DNA of 6,946 nucleotides from Deltaproteobacteria bacterium (lineage in GTDB: Bacteria > Desulfobacterota > Desulfobacteria > Desulfobacterales > Desulfatirhabdiaceae), in contig JAPLJE010000637.1 in assembly GCA_026388755.1 (NCBI GenBank), positions 1-6,946 of the forward strand, read 5' to 3'. The notes below the pieces were generated by a model that saw nothing but the letters and a program-made list of their open reading frames with translations, had not been told where the DNA came from and did not search any database. Position 1 is the first letter of the stretch; each line of letters begins with the position of its first letter. Below, one piece after another: positions 1 through 5,786 of the stretch. The translations under genes were made by a program, and so were the position numbers.

Positions 1-249
1 AGCAACGACTCCGGCCTGATGCATGTGGCCGCGGCGCTGCATATTCCTCAAATCGCCATCTTCGGTTCCACGGACCACACCACCACCTCTCCCAGAAACC
101 ATCTCAGCCACATCATTCGCATGCCCGCAGATTGCAGCCCCTGTATGAAACCGGACTGCCCAATCGATCATCGGTGCATGGATGCCATCACCGTTGATCA
201 CGTCCTGGACCTTGCCCTGGAACTTCTCACCGGCAGGCGGCTATCATGA
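1..249 (+). CDS. waaF: LPS heptosyltransferase II (WaaF-like, GT9), 3' end only
   Basis: This is the C-terminal end (82 codons visible, 5' end outside the window) of a family 9 glycosyltransferase. Such enzymes move heptose from ADP-heptose to the growing inner core of lipopolysaccharide at the cytoplasmic face of the inner membrane. The reading frame is open from base 1 and begins with SNDSGLMHVAAAL, the nucleotide-sugar-binding motif of GT9 enzymes, followed by IAIFGSTDHTTTSP; TNDSGxMHVAAAL followed by a GST segment is typical of WaaF. A cysteine cluster, CSPCMKPDCPIDHRCM, lies near the end and is common in heptosyltransferases of this family. The TGA stop overlaps the ATG of the next heptosyltransferase (ATGA), so the two are probably translationally coupled. 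The GT9 call is firm; WaaF rather than another GT9 member is likely but rests on a short fragment. Confidence 0.8.
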   Translation, partial: SNDSGLMHVAAALHIPQIAIFGSTDHTTTSPRNHLSHIIRMPADCSPCMKPDCPIDHRCMDAITVDHVLDLALELLTGRRLS

Positions 250-1301
250 ATATACTTATTATCAAACTGAGCGCCATCGGCGATGTCATTCACACCCTGC
301 CGGCCTTGAACGCCATTCGCTCGGCCTATCCATCGGCGTACATCACCTGGCTGATTGAAGAAGCGGCAGCACCCCTGATTATCGATCATTCAGCGCTGGA
401 CCGGGTCATCGTCTCCAGAAGAAAAAGTTGGATCAGGGATCTTCGGAAGGGACAGTGGAAATCCGTTATCAACGAGACAGCCGGATGGGTTCAGACGCTT
501 CGGGATACCGCTTATGATCTTGTCTTTGATTTTCAGGCCCTGCTCAAAAGCGGGGTTCTGGTTGCCCTTTCCAGAGGCAGGCGAAAAATCGGGTTTGACC
601 GGGGGATGGAACATCAGGAACACAGCTATCTGTTTCTAAATGAGCGTGTTGCACCAGTGGATATGAATTGCCATGCCATCCTGCGCAGCCTGATGATGCT
701 GGATGCCGCGGGTATTCATTACCGGAACATCACCTATCGGCTGCCGATCCATGATGATGACCGCAAGGCAGTTGCCCGTCTTCTTGAACTTGGAGGGATA
801 AACAATTCCCGTCCCCTGATATGCATCAACCCGGTTGCCAAATGGACAACCAAGCTCTGGCCTAACGAGCGTTTCGCGGAACTGGCGGATCGTCTTTCGG
901 AACGCTACCTGGTTTCTCCCGTATTCACCGGCGCCCCGGAAGATAAAGAAACGGTGCTGGACATTCTGTCCCGCATGACAGCCCGGGCAGTGGATCTGAC
1001 CGGAAAAACCAGCCTGAAAACCCTTGCAGCCCTGTATGAAACAGCAGATATGCTGATATCCACGGACACCGGCCCCATGCATCTTGGCGCAGCCGTGAAT
1101 ACACCGGTTGTCGCGCTCTTTGGACCGACTGCCCCCTGGCGGACCGGACCCATGGGCGATCAGCATCAGGTGATTCGAGCCGATCTGCCGTGCAGCCCCT
1201 GTTACAAGCGCCAGTGTCAAACGTGCGACTGCATGAACCACATCCATGTGGACCAAGTTCTGGAAAGCGTTGCCCGGGTCATGACGGCTCAAATTAACTA
1301 G
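246..1301 (+). CDS. waaC: LPS heptosyltransferase I (WaaC-like, GT9)
   Basis: Complete 351-residue family 9 glycosyltransferase, normal length for the family. It probably adds L-glycero-D-manno-heptose from ADP-heptose to Kdo of lipid A during inner-core synthesis, on the cytoplasmic side of the inner membrane. The N-terminus MNILIIKLSAIGDVIHTLPAL carries the conserved GD pair (Asp13 corresponds to the proposed catalytic Asp of WaaC). LVFDFQALLKSG (92-103) and RRKIGFDRGMEH (112-123) are typical of the heptosyltransferase I subgroup. The donor site is seen as NPVAKWTTKLW (195-205) and STDTGPMHLGAA (272-283). The tail holds five cysteines (316, 319, 324, 327, 329), a pattern also present in the gene before it. 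The ATG overlaps the upstream stop by 4 bp, which supports this start even though the ribosome binding site is weak (AGGCGG, 235-240). The exact heptose acceptor cannot be read from the sequence. Confidence 0.88.
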   Translation: MNILIIKLSAIGDVIHTLPALNAIRSAYPSAYITWLIEEAAAPLIIDHSALDRVIVSRRKSWIRDLRKGQWKSVINETAGWVQTLRDTAYDLVFDFQALLKSGVLVALSRGRRKIGFDRGMEHQEHSYLFLNERVAPVDMNCHAILRSLMMLDAAGIHYRNITYRLPIHDDDRKAVARLLELGGINNSRPLICINPVAKWTTKLWPNERFAELADRLSERYLVSPVFTGAPEDKETVLDILSRMTARAVDLTGKTSLKTLAALYETADMLISTDTGPMHLGAAVNTPVVALFGPTAPWRTGPMGDQHQVIRADLPCSPCYKRQCQTCDCMNHIHVDQVLESVARVMTAQIN

Positions 1302-1322
1302 CCGTTTACGAAAGAACTCATC

Positions 1323-2234
1323 ATGGACATCTCTGTCATTATCGTCAACTGGAATACCCGGGATCTGCTGCTGAACTGCATCCGTTCCGTTTATGAAACG
1401 CTCCGGGATATTTCATTTGAGATCTGGGTAGTGGATAATGGATCGACAGACGGAAGCCAGGAAGCGGTAAAAACTACTTTTCCCCAAATTCAGCTAATTG
1501 AAAATACGGAAAACAAGGGATTTGCGGCTGCCAACAATCAGGCCCTGAAACAAATGAACGGGCGCTATGCGCTGCTGCTGAACTCAGATGCCGCTTTGAC
1601 GGACGGAGCTGCTCAAAAGCTTCTATCGTTTATGGAATCCACTCCGACAGCAGGCATGGCTTGCGGCCAGCTTCTGAACCCGGATGGCTCCCGGCAGAAT
1701 TCCATCGCCAGTTTTCCAACCCTGCTGACCCTGATTTCCAATGAAACCCTTTTACGAATCGTGTTTCCGGAAAAATTTCCCAGCAAGCGCCGGAATTACC
1801 CCGATCCCATCCCAGTCGAATCGGGAATCGGCGCCTGTCTGATAATTCGAAAAGCCGCCATGGACGCGGTCGGCATTTTTGATGAAGCCTTCTTTTTTTT
1901 CTTTGAAGAAACCGACTGGGCCTATCGAATGCGGCTGGCCAACTGGCAAATCTATTTTGTTCCTTCTGCCCGCATCATTCACGCCCAGGGTAAAAGCGCC
2001 GGAAACAGCGTCGCACCCAGAATCCTTTTTTACAAATCGCGCTACATCTACCTGAAAAAATGGCATCCCAAAAGCTATTCCCTGATGGTCCTGATCCTCT
2101 TTATCCGCCTTCTGGTCAACGTTGCCCTCTCATTATTGGGGTCCGCACTCACTTTGGGACTTGCCCCGCGTCTTTTTGACAAAACGCTTATTTACTTTCG
2201 ACTCATTGCATGGCATTTTAAAGGATGCCCATGA
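1323..2234 (+). CDS. Family 2 glycosyltransferase with C-terminal membrane segment
   Basis: Complete 303-residue GT-A fold glycosyltransferase of family 2, of the rhamnosyltransferase-like type common in LPS core and O-antigen clusters. Nucleotide binding is seen in SVIIVNWNTRDLL (4-16) and VVDNGSTDGS (36-45), followed by NKGFAAANNQAL (64-75). The metal-binding DxD position is LLLNSDAAL (84-92), with Asp89 as the key acid. The acceptor-side motif GIFDEAFFFFFEETDWAYR (184-202) contains the likely catalytic base in EETD. A hydrophobic stretch at about 253-280, followed by a basic tail, suggests anchoring to the inner membrane. It starts 21 bp after the heptosyltransferase and very probably shares its transcript; the ribosome binding site before the ATG is poor. 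Sugar donor and acceptor are unknown. A run of eight T at 1893-1900 encodes part of the phenylalanine stretch and could be slippage-prone. Confidence 0.87.
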   Translation: MDISVIIVNWNTRDLLLNCIRSVYETLRDISFEIWVVDNGSTDGSQEAVKTTFPQIQLIENTENKGFAAANNQALKQMNGRYALLLNSDAALTDGAAQKLLSFMESTPTAGMACGQLLNPDGSRQNSIASFPTLLTLISNETLLRIVFPEKFPSKRRNYPDPIPVESGIGACLIIRKAAMDAVGIFDEAFFFFFEETDWAYRMRLANWQIYFVPSARIIHAQGKSAGNSVAPRILFYKSRYIYLKKWHPKSYSLMVLILFIRLLVNVALSLLGSALTLGLAPRLFDKTLIYFRLIAWHFKGCP

Positions 2235-2305
2235 TCTTTAACACGTTGTAACCAAACACAGCAAAGATGATGTTTAGCCAGAGGCCCCTCCTTTTCTCTC
2301 AAATC

Positions 2306-2310
2306 GGAGA
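2306..2310 (+). promoter_or_regulatory. Ribosome binding site of the radical SAM gene
   Basis: GGAGA lies 8 bases before the ATG at 2319. It is the best Shine-Dalgarno match in the left half of the window and supports that start. The gene therefore has independent translation initiation, unlike the two overlapping heptosyltransferase genes. Confidence 0.7.
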
Positions 2311-2318
2311 ACCAGAAA

Positions 2319-4037
2319 ATGCGAATCGTCCTGTTATACGCTCCGCCCTGGAAAATTGCTCGAAATGGCGATCCTGTCTATCCCTCCGAAGAAGGACCTC
2401 CGGATAATGTCGATCCTGCGGCCGTCACTGAAGGTGATTTTATTCAAGCCCCTTATGGGCTGCTATCGCTGGCCGCGCAAGCCCTGAGAATTGGACTTAA
2501 CGTTCAGACCGTAAATGTTTCCAATTTTCCCTGGCCGAACATCGAAAACCTTATTCGTCACCTCAACGCGGATCTGTTCGGGCTTTCATGCATCACGGAA
2601 AACCGGCGCGGAGTGGCGATGCTGGCGCAGCTGATTCGAAACATTCATCCCGGATCCCACATTGTCGTCGGCGGACCCCATGTCACGGCGCTGCCAATCG
2701 AAACCCTCCGGCATGTTCCAGCCATCGACACCGTTGTTGTTGGAGAAGGCGAAGAAACGTTTCTGGACATCGTTCGATGCCTTCAGGAATACCGACCGAT
2801 CCAGGAAATTCCCGGAACCGCTTGGCGCACTTCAAATGGCTTCCAACTCTCCCCCCCCCGAGAACAGATTGGGAATCTGGACACGTTGGTCCCCCCAATA
2901 GACTATTTTGACCTGCACACCATACTGACTTCCCGGGGGTGCCCGATGCACTGCACCTTCTGTGGCAGCCGCCTGATGTGGGGAAAACGGGTGCGATTCC
3001 ATTCCGCAGAATATGTGCTGGATATGCTGGAGACGGCAGTCAACCGGCGAGGCCTGCGGATACTGTCGATCAAGGACGATACGTTTACGGCAGACCGGGC
3101 TCGGGCGCTGGCCATCTGTGAGGGAATCCGGAAAAGGCACCTGGAATTCATTTGGAGCTGCGATACCCGTGCGGACTATCTGGATGACGAACTTCTGTCC
3201 GAGATGAGGCGATCCGGTTGCACCCGGATCAGCATGGGAGTGGAGTCCGCTTCAACTGCCATTTTGAGAAATATCAATAAACGACTGTCACTGGAACGGC
3301 TGTTCGATGTGACCCAGGCAGCCAAAAAATACGGCATTCAAACCCGATACTACATGATGGCCGGGAACCGTGGAGAAACCCTGGAAACCTTCCACCAGAG
3401 CCTGGATTTTATCGGCAGGGCCAAACCCAATCAATTTGTTTTTTCACAGCTCCACCTGTATCCGGGCACGGAGGAATTCGACATCTTTATGCGGCACGGA
3501 CTGGTATCTCCTGAAATTTTTTTCACACGGAATTTTTTCTGCCTCACCTGCTTTGCCGGCAACAAAGACGATGAGAAAAGCATCCGAAAGTCTTTGAGTG
3601 CCATTTCCGGAGTCCAGGACTGCTGGGAATACGGTGTTTCGGATTATCAAACAGCCTTGAGCCGAATGCCGGAAATGCATTCGCTTCATATGGACCTGTG
3701 CCGGGCATATCTACGGGAAGGAAATCCGAATGCCGCCGAGCAACACCTGCGCCGCGCGGTCGAGCTGGGTTTTTTTCTGCCGGGACTGGTTCTTAATTTG
3801 TATGCATGCATTGCCGCAACACGCACCGACATCGAAAGGTGTAGATTCTATCTGGATGAGGCATTGGCTATTCATCCGCATCAAGTCATCATCGAAAATC
3901 TGGAACGATTGGAGTCCTGGCTGGACAGCAGCAACATGCAGAACGGCACGCCATTGAAACTGGCCCCAGGGGATGGATTTGAAAGCACGTTTATCTGCAG
4001 GCAGCCGGAGTGCCCGGATGCTTCCAACATGGATTAA
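2319..4037 (+). CDS. B12-binding-like radical SAM protein with C-terminal TPR-like repeats
   Basis: Complete 572-residue cytoplasmic protein of the B12-binding radical SAM superfamily. Residues 1 to about 165 form a Rossmann-like cobalamin-binding type domain: APYGLLSLAAQAL (44-56), LFGLSC (86-91), HIVVGGPHVTALP (114-126) and VVVGEGEETFLD (139-150). The GGPH-T signature is typical of the BchE-like class, which lacks the DxHxxG lower-ligand motif, and none is seen here. The radical SAM core begins at TSRGCPMHCTFCG: Cys208, Cys212 and Cys215 would bind the 4Fe-4S cluster. KDDTFTAD (252-259), GVESAS (307-312) and LYPGTEE (380-386) are further core motifs. Residues about 440-535 read as two to three TPR-like helical repeats (AYLREGNPNAAEQHLRRAVE; YLDEALAIHPHQ), probably for protein contact. 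It has good ribosome spacing and lies 84 bp after the glycosyltransferase. The substrate is unknown; a lipid or glycan modification is plausible from context only. A C9 run at 2851-2859 sits inside the coding frame. Confidence 0.88.
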   Translation: MRIVLLYAPPWKIARNGDPVYPSEEGPPDNVDPAAVTEGDFIQAPYGLLSLAAQALRIGLNVQTVNVSNFPWPNIENLIRHLNADLFGLSCITENRRGVAMLAQLIRNIHPGSHIVVGGPHVTALPIETLRHVPAIDTVVVGEGEETFLDIVRCLQEYRPIQEIPGTAWRTSNGFQLSPPREQIGNLDTLVPPIDYFDLHTILTSRGCPMHCTFCGSRLMWGKRVRFHSAEYVLDMLETAVNRRGLRILSIKDDTFTADRARALAICEGIRKRHLEFIWSCDTRADYLDDELLSEMRRSGCTRISMGVESASTAILRNINKRLSLERLFDVTQAAKKYGIQTRYYMMAGNRGETLETFHQSLDFIGRAKPNQFVFSQLHLYPGTEEFDIFMRHGLVSPEIFFTRNFFCLTCFAGNKDDEKSIRKSLSAISGVQDCWEYGVSDYQTALSRMPEMHSLHMDLCRAYLREGNPNAAEQHLRRAVELGFFLPGLVLNLYACIAATRTDIERCRFYLDEALAIHPHQVIIENLERLESWLDSSNMQNGTPLKLAPGDGFESTFICRQPECPDASNMD

Positions 4038-4045
4038 GGCCGCGT

Positions 4046-4051
4046 GAGGAG
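4046..4051 (+). promoter_or_regulatory. Leftover ribosome binding site of the disrupted gene
   Basis: GAGGAG lies 3 bases before the ATG at 4055. The spacing is short, but together with the recognisable start peptide it marks the original translation start of the broken acetyl-CoA hydrolase/GNAT gene and shows that its 5' end remained in place when the middle was lost. Confidence 0.45.
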
Positions 4052-4054
4052 CCC

Positions 4055-4576
4055 ATGAAGAATTTCTCTTCTGACATCTGGGAATCTGCAGTCGTTTCAC
4101 CGGCAACGGCGATTGGAGGGCCGTACCGTCAGAGAGCGGGCACAGGCCCTGATTGACATTGCCCATACCGACGACCGGGCCAGCCTTGTGGAGGCTGCCA
4201 GGAAGCGAAACATTGTGTATCCCAACCAGATATTCATAGCAGAGAGCACACACCTCTATCCAGCGGACATCACCGCCGTCCATACGTTCCGCGGCGACAT
4301 TAAGATCAGATTCCGAGCCATCAGACCCTCTGATGAAGAAGGCATGCGTCATCTGTTTTACCGGTTTTCTGACGACGCGGTTTACTACAGGTATTTCATT
4401 CCATCCGCAGCATGCTGATTCGGCTGGCCAGAGAACGCGGCATCAAGGGATTTGTTGCAGATATATTATTCTCAAATACCGGTATGATGCAAGTTTTTCA
4501 AAAACGCGGCCTGCTGGTAAAGGCGCACCTGGAAGGCGGGGTCTTTAACCTGGTTATTCCTTTTGCAGCAGAGTGA
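4055..4576 (+). pseudogene. Acetyl-CoA hydrolase/transferase-GNAT fusion gene with two internal deletions
   Basis: This is a remnant of a bifunctional gene with an N-terminal acetyl-CoA hydrolase/transferase (about 430 residues in homologues, from memory) and a C-terminal GNAT acetyltransferase. Three pieces stay in the original order. Piece A (4055 to about 4114) reads MKNFSSDIWESAVVSPATAI, like the N-terminus of these CoA-transferases. Piece B (about 4113 to 4400, +1 frame) reads LEGRTVRERAQALIDIAH, the CoA-transferase C-terminal region, through ESTHLYP into IRPSDEEGMRHLFYRFSD and YYRYF, the start of the GNAT domain; it then hits TGA at 4416-4418. Piece C (about 4400-4576, back in the first frame) reads MLIRLARERGIKGF and VKAHLEGGVFNLVIPF, the GNAT end with its own stop. 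Most of the CoA-transferase and the acetyl-CoA-binding middle of GNAT are missing, and both junctions change frame, so no working enzyme can be made. A short peptide from piece B using TTG at 4113 is possible but unlikely. Confidence 0.82.
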
Positions 4577-4740
4577 ATAGAAGAAAAACTCGATTTTGAA
4601 CAGCACGGTTTTCATGTGCAAGTCAGATTTCTTGACGATATGACCACCATTGCATACCGGGTGTGACGGAGATTACTTATTCAACAATGAATTGCTTCAA
4701 GTTGACATCAAATATTAGCAACAATTAAGGAGATTGCAAC
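4577..4740 (+). other. Gap before the binding-protein gene, with an open stretch after the pseudogene stop
   Basis: This stretch holds no convincing gene. The first 87 bases stay open in the same frame as the pseudogene end and stop with TGA at 4664-4666; they read as protein-like sequence (EKLDFEQHGFHVQVRFLDD) but have no recognised relative. The remainder becomes AT-rich and should contain the promoter of the binding-protein gene. A TTGACA at 4702-4707 is too close to the ribosome binding site to be a convincing -35 element, and no clear -10 partner was found, so no promoter is called. Confidence 0.4.
4726..4732 (+). promoter_or_regulatory. Strong ribosome binding site of the PstS-like gene
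   Basis: TAAGGAG lies 8 bases before the ATG at 4741. It is a near-perfect Shine-Dalgarno sequence, better than any other in the window, and fixes the start codon. It suggests efficient translation, as expected for an abundant periplasmic binding protein. Confidence 0.8.
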
Positions 4741-5541
4741 ATGCCGGTCACAAGAATAGTTACACGTTCAGTTTGTATTTTGGGTTTATTAATGATTCTA
4801 GGGAACCCTCTTGTTTTTGCCGCGGAAGTTAAAATCGGAGTTGGAGGCTCAGCAACTGAAGATATCTTCTATAAAATCATGGAACCAATGGAGAAGAGCA
4901 CTGGCATTAAACTGGTGCTGGTTCTTGACGGACCTTCTGCTGCTTTGAGATCTCTGGACAATGACCTTGTGTCGGCAGCGGTGGGAGGGCTTAGTTTTCC
5001 GGATTGGATGACGATGATGGTAAAAGAAGGATATACACCTAACAAACCTACTGATTATAAATATCAAGAAATCGGCAGAGGCTTTATCAAGGTCATCGCC
5101 AATAAGAACACTCTGGTGAAAAAACTTTCAAAAGATCAGCTCAAAGGAATCTTTACAGGCAAAATTACGAACTGGAAGGAAGTCGGGGGTGCAGACACTC
5201 CTATCAAAATTGTGTATGCGAAAGGAACTTCCGGCACGAATACAGAATTTATGAATAAAATTATGGATACGGAGCCCTATACGAAGAATATTCTGGAAGC
5301 TTCAACGGCACCGGACCTAAAGGCAAAAGTAGTTGCAACTCCTGGAGCAGTTGGGCTGTCGTTTGTTTCTTTGGTGGATGAAACCGTTACAGCACCAGAA
5401 ATTCCTGTATTGGAACGGCCCATCGTCATGATTACAAAAGGCGATATTCCTTATAACATATTAAAAGTGCTGGAATACATCCGCGGCGACGGTCAAAAAT
5501 TCTTGAACAAGGATGTGGTCAAAGACAATACAGTGAGATAA
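4741..5541 (+). CDS. PstS-like periplasmic substrate-binding protein
   Basis: Complete 266-residue periplasmic binding protein of the PstS-like (PBP-like) family, which captures oxyanions for ABC transporters or receptors. A signal peptide is clear: basic start, hydrophobic core at about 11-25, likely cleavage after VFA (27) before AEVKIGVGGSA. No lipobox cysteine is present at the cleavage site, so it should be soluble. Family motifs are IFTGKITNWKEVGG (137-150), the loop KGTSGTNTEF (161-170), and PGAVGLSFVS (201-210). Compared with E. coli PstS, SGT (164-166) is kept, but the Arg before it and the Asp of the GASD segment appear replaced (AAVGGLSFPDW, 79-89), so phosphate may not be the ligand. 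No pstCAB genes follow: the next gene is convergent. Base composition is more AT-rich by eye than in the glycosyltransferase block. Family assignment is good; ligand is open. Confidence 0.85.
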   Translation: MPVTRIVTRSVCILGLLMILGNPLVFAAEVKIGVGGSATEDIFYKIMEPMEKSTGIKLVLVLDGPSAALRSLDNDLVSAAVGGLSFPDWMTMMVKEGYTPNKPTDYKYQEIGRGFIKVIANKNTLVKKLSKDQLKGIFTGKITNWKEVGGADTPIKIVYAKGTSGTNTEFMNKIMDTEPYTKNILEASTAPDLKAKVVATPGAVGLSFVSLVDETVTAPEIPVLERPIVMITKGDIPYNILKVLEYIRGDGQKFLNKDVVKDNTVR

Positions 5542-5700
5542 GCTCTGAGTCAGCCGAAACTATAGAGAAAAGAGCTGCAATGAGCAACAAGCGCAAACGG
5601 TACAACGGCCGCTACGGCGTCCGATGATTTTCAATTTGCCGAGGCGGCCAGATACGAATCCGCTTAGAGTTATCTACTCCGCAAAAGTACAAAAAACCCA
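5542..5700. other. Intergenic stretch with short undefined reading frames
   Basis: No supported gene lies between the binding-protein stop and the terminator. Two short open stretches were seen on the plus strand: a 15-codon frame from ATG at 5580 (basic start MSNKRKRY) without a good ribosome binding site, and an overlapping frame at 5584-5664 with no start codon but protein-like content (ASDDFQFAEAARYESA). They may be gene debris; neither can be assigned. Confidence 0.35.
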
Positions 5701-5707
5701 CAAATAA

Positions 5708-5741
5708 AAAAGGCCTGGATGAGAAAATCTCCAGGCCTTTT
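5708..5741. terminator. Bidirectional intrinsic terminator between convergent genes
   Basis: A perfect 12-bp inverted repeat (AAAAGGCCTGGA at 5708-5719 and TCCAGGCCTTTT at 5730-5741) encloses a 10-base loop. On the minus strand the stem is followed by a T-rich run (the A run at 5706-5711 extends it), giving a strong factor-independent terminator for the Cache-HAMP sensor, whose stop is 36 bases away. On the plus strand the stem ends in four T before CGGG, a weaker but usable terminator for the PstS-like gene. Confidence 0.88.
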
Positions 5742-5769
5742 CGGGTTAAGACTTTGTTTTATTCGGACG

Positions 5770-5786
5770 CAGGCTAACTAAGCCTG
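5770..5786. repeat. Small inverted repeat over the sensor stop codon
   Basis: CAGGCT (5770-5775) and AGCCTG (5781-5786) form a perfect 6-bp inverted repeat with a 5-base loop containing the minus-strand TAG stop (5778-5780). It could fold as a small hairpin in the sensor mRNA just before the main terminator. It lacks a T run and is too short to be called a terminator; it may be chance. Confidence 0.4.

Noticed and set aside
636..1292. Long open frame of 218 codons on the minus strand inside the WaaC-like gene
   Set aside because: It lies wholly opposite a well-recognised glycosyltransferase, has no family motifs, and its composition is what antisense of a GC-rich gene gives.
3711..4352. Open frame of 213 codons on the minus strand across the radical SAM 3' end and pseudogene
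   Set aside because: It is antisense to motif-bearing coding sequence in two different genes and shows no recognisable domain.
4333..4548. 71-codon plus-strand frame inside the pseudogene
   Set aside because: It runs in the third frame, out of phase with both GNAT pieces, and reads as nonsense protein.
4574..4576. TGA as a selenocysteine codon with read-through
   Set aside because: The gene is already broken by two deletions, and the stop falls where the GNAT family ends; no reason to expect recoding.
4702..4707. TTGACA as a -35 element for the PstS-like gene
   Set aside because: A -10 element at normal spacing would fall on the ribosome binding site and only a poor match (TTAAGG) is there.
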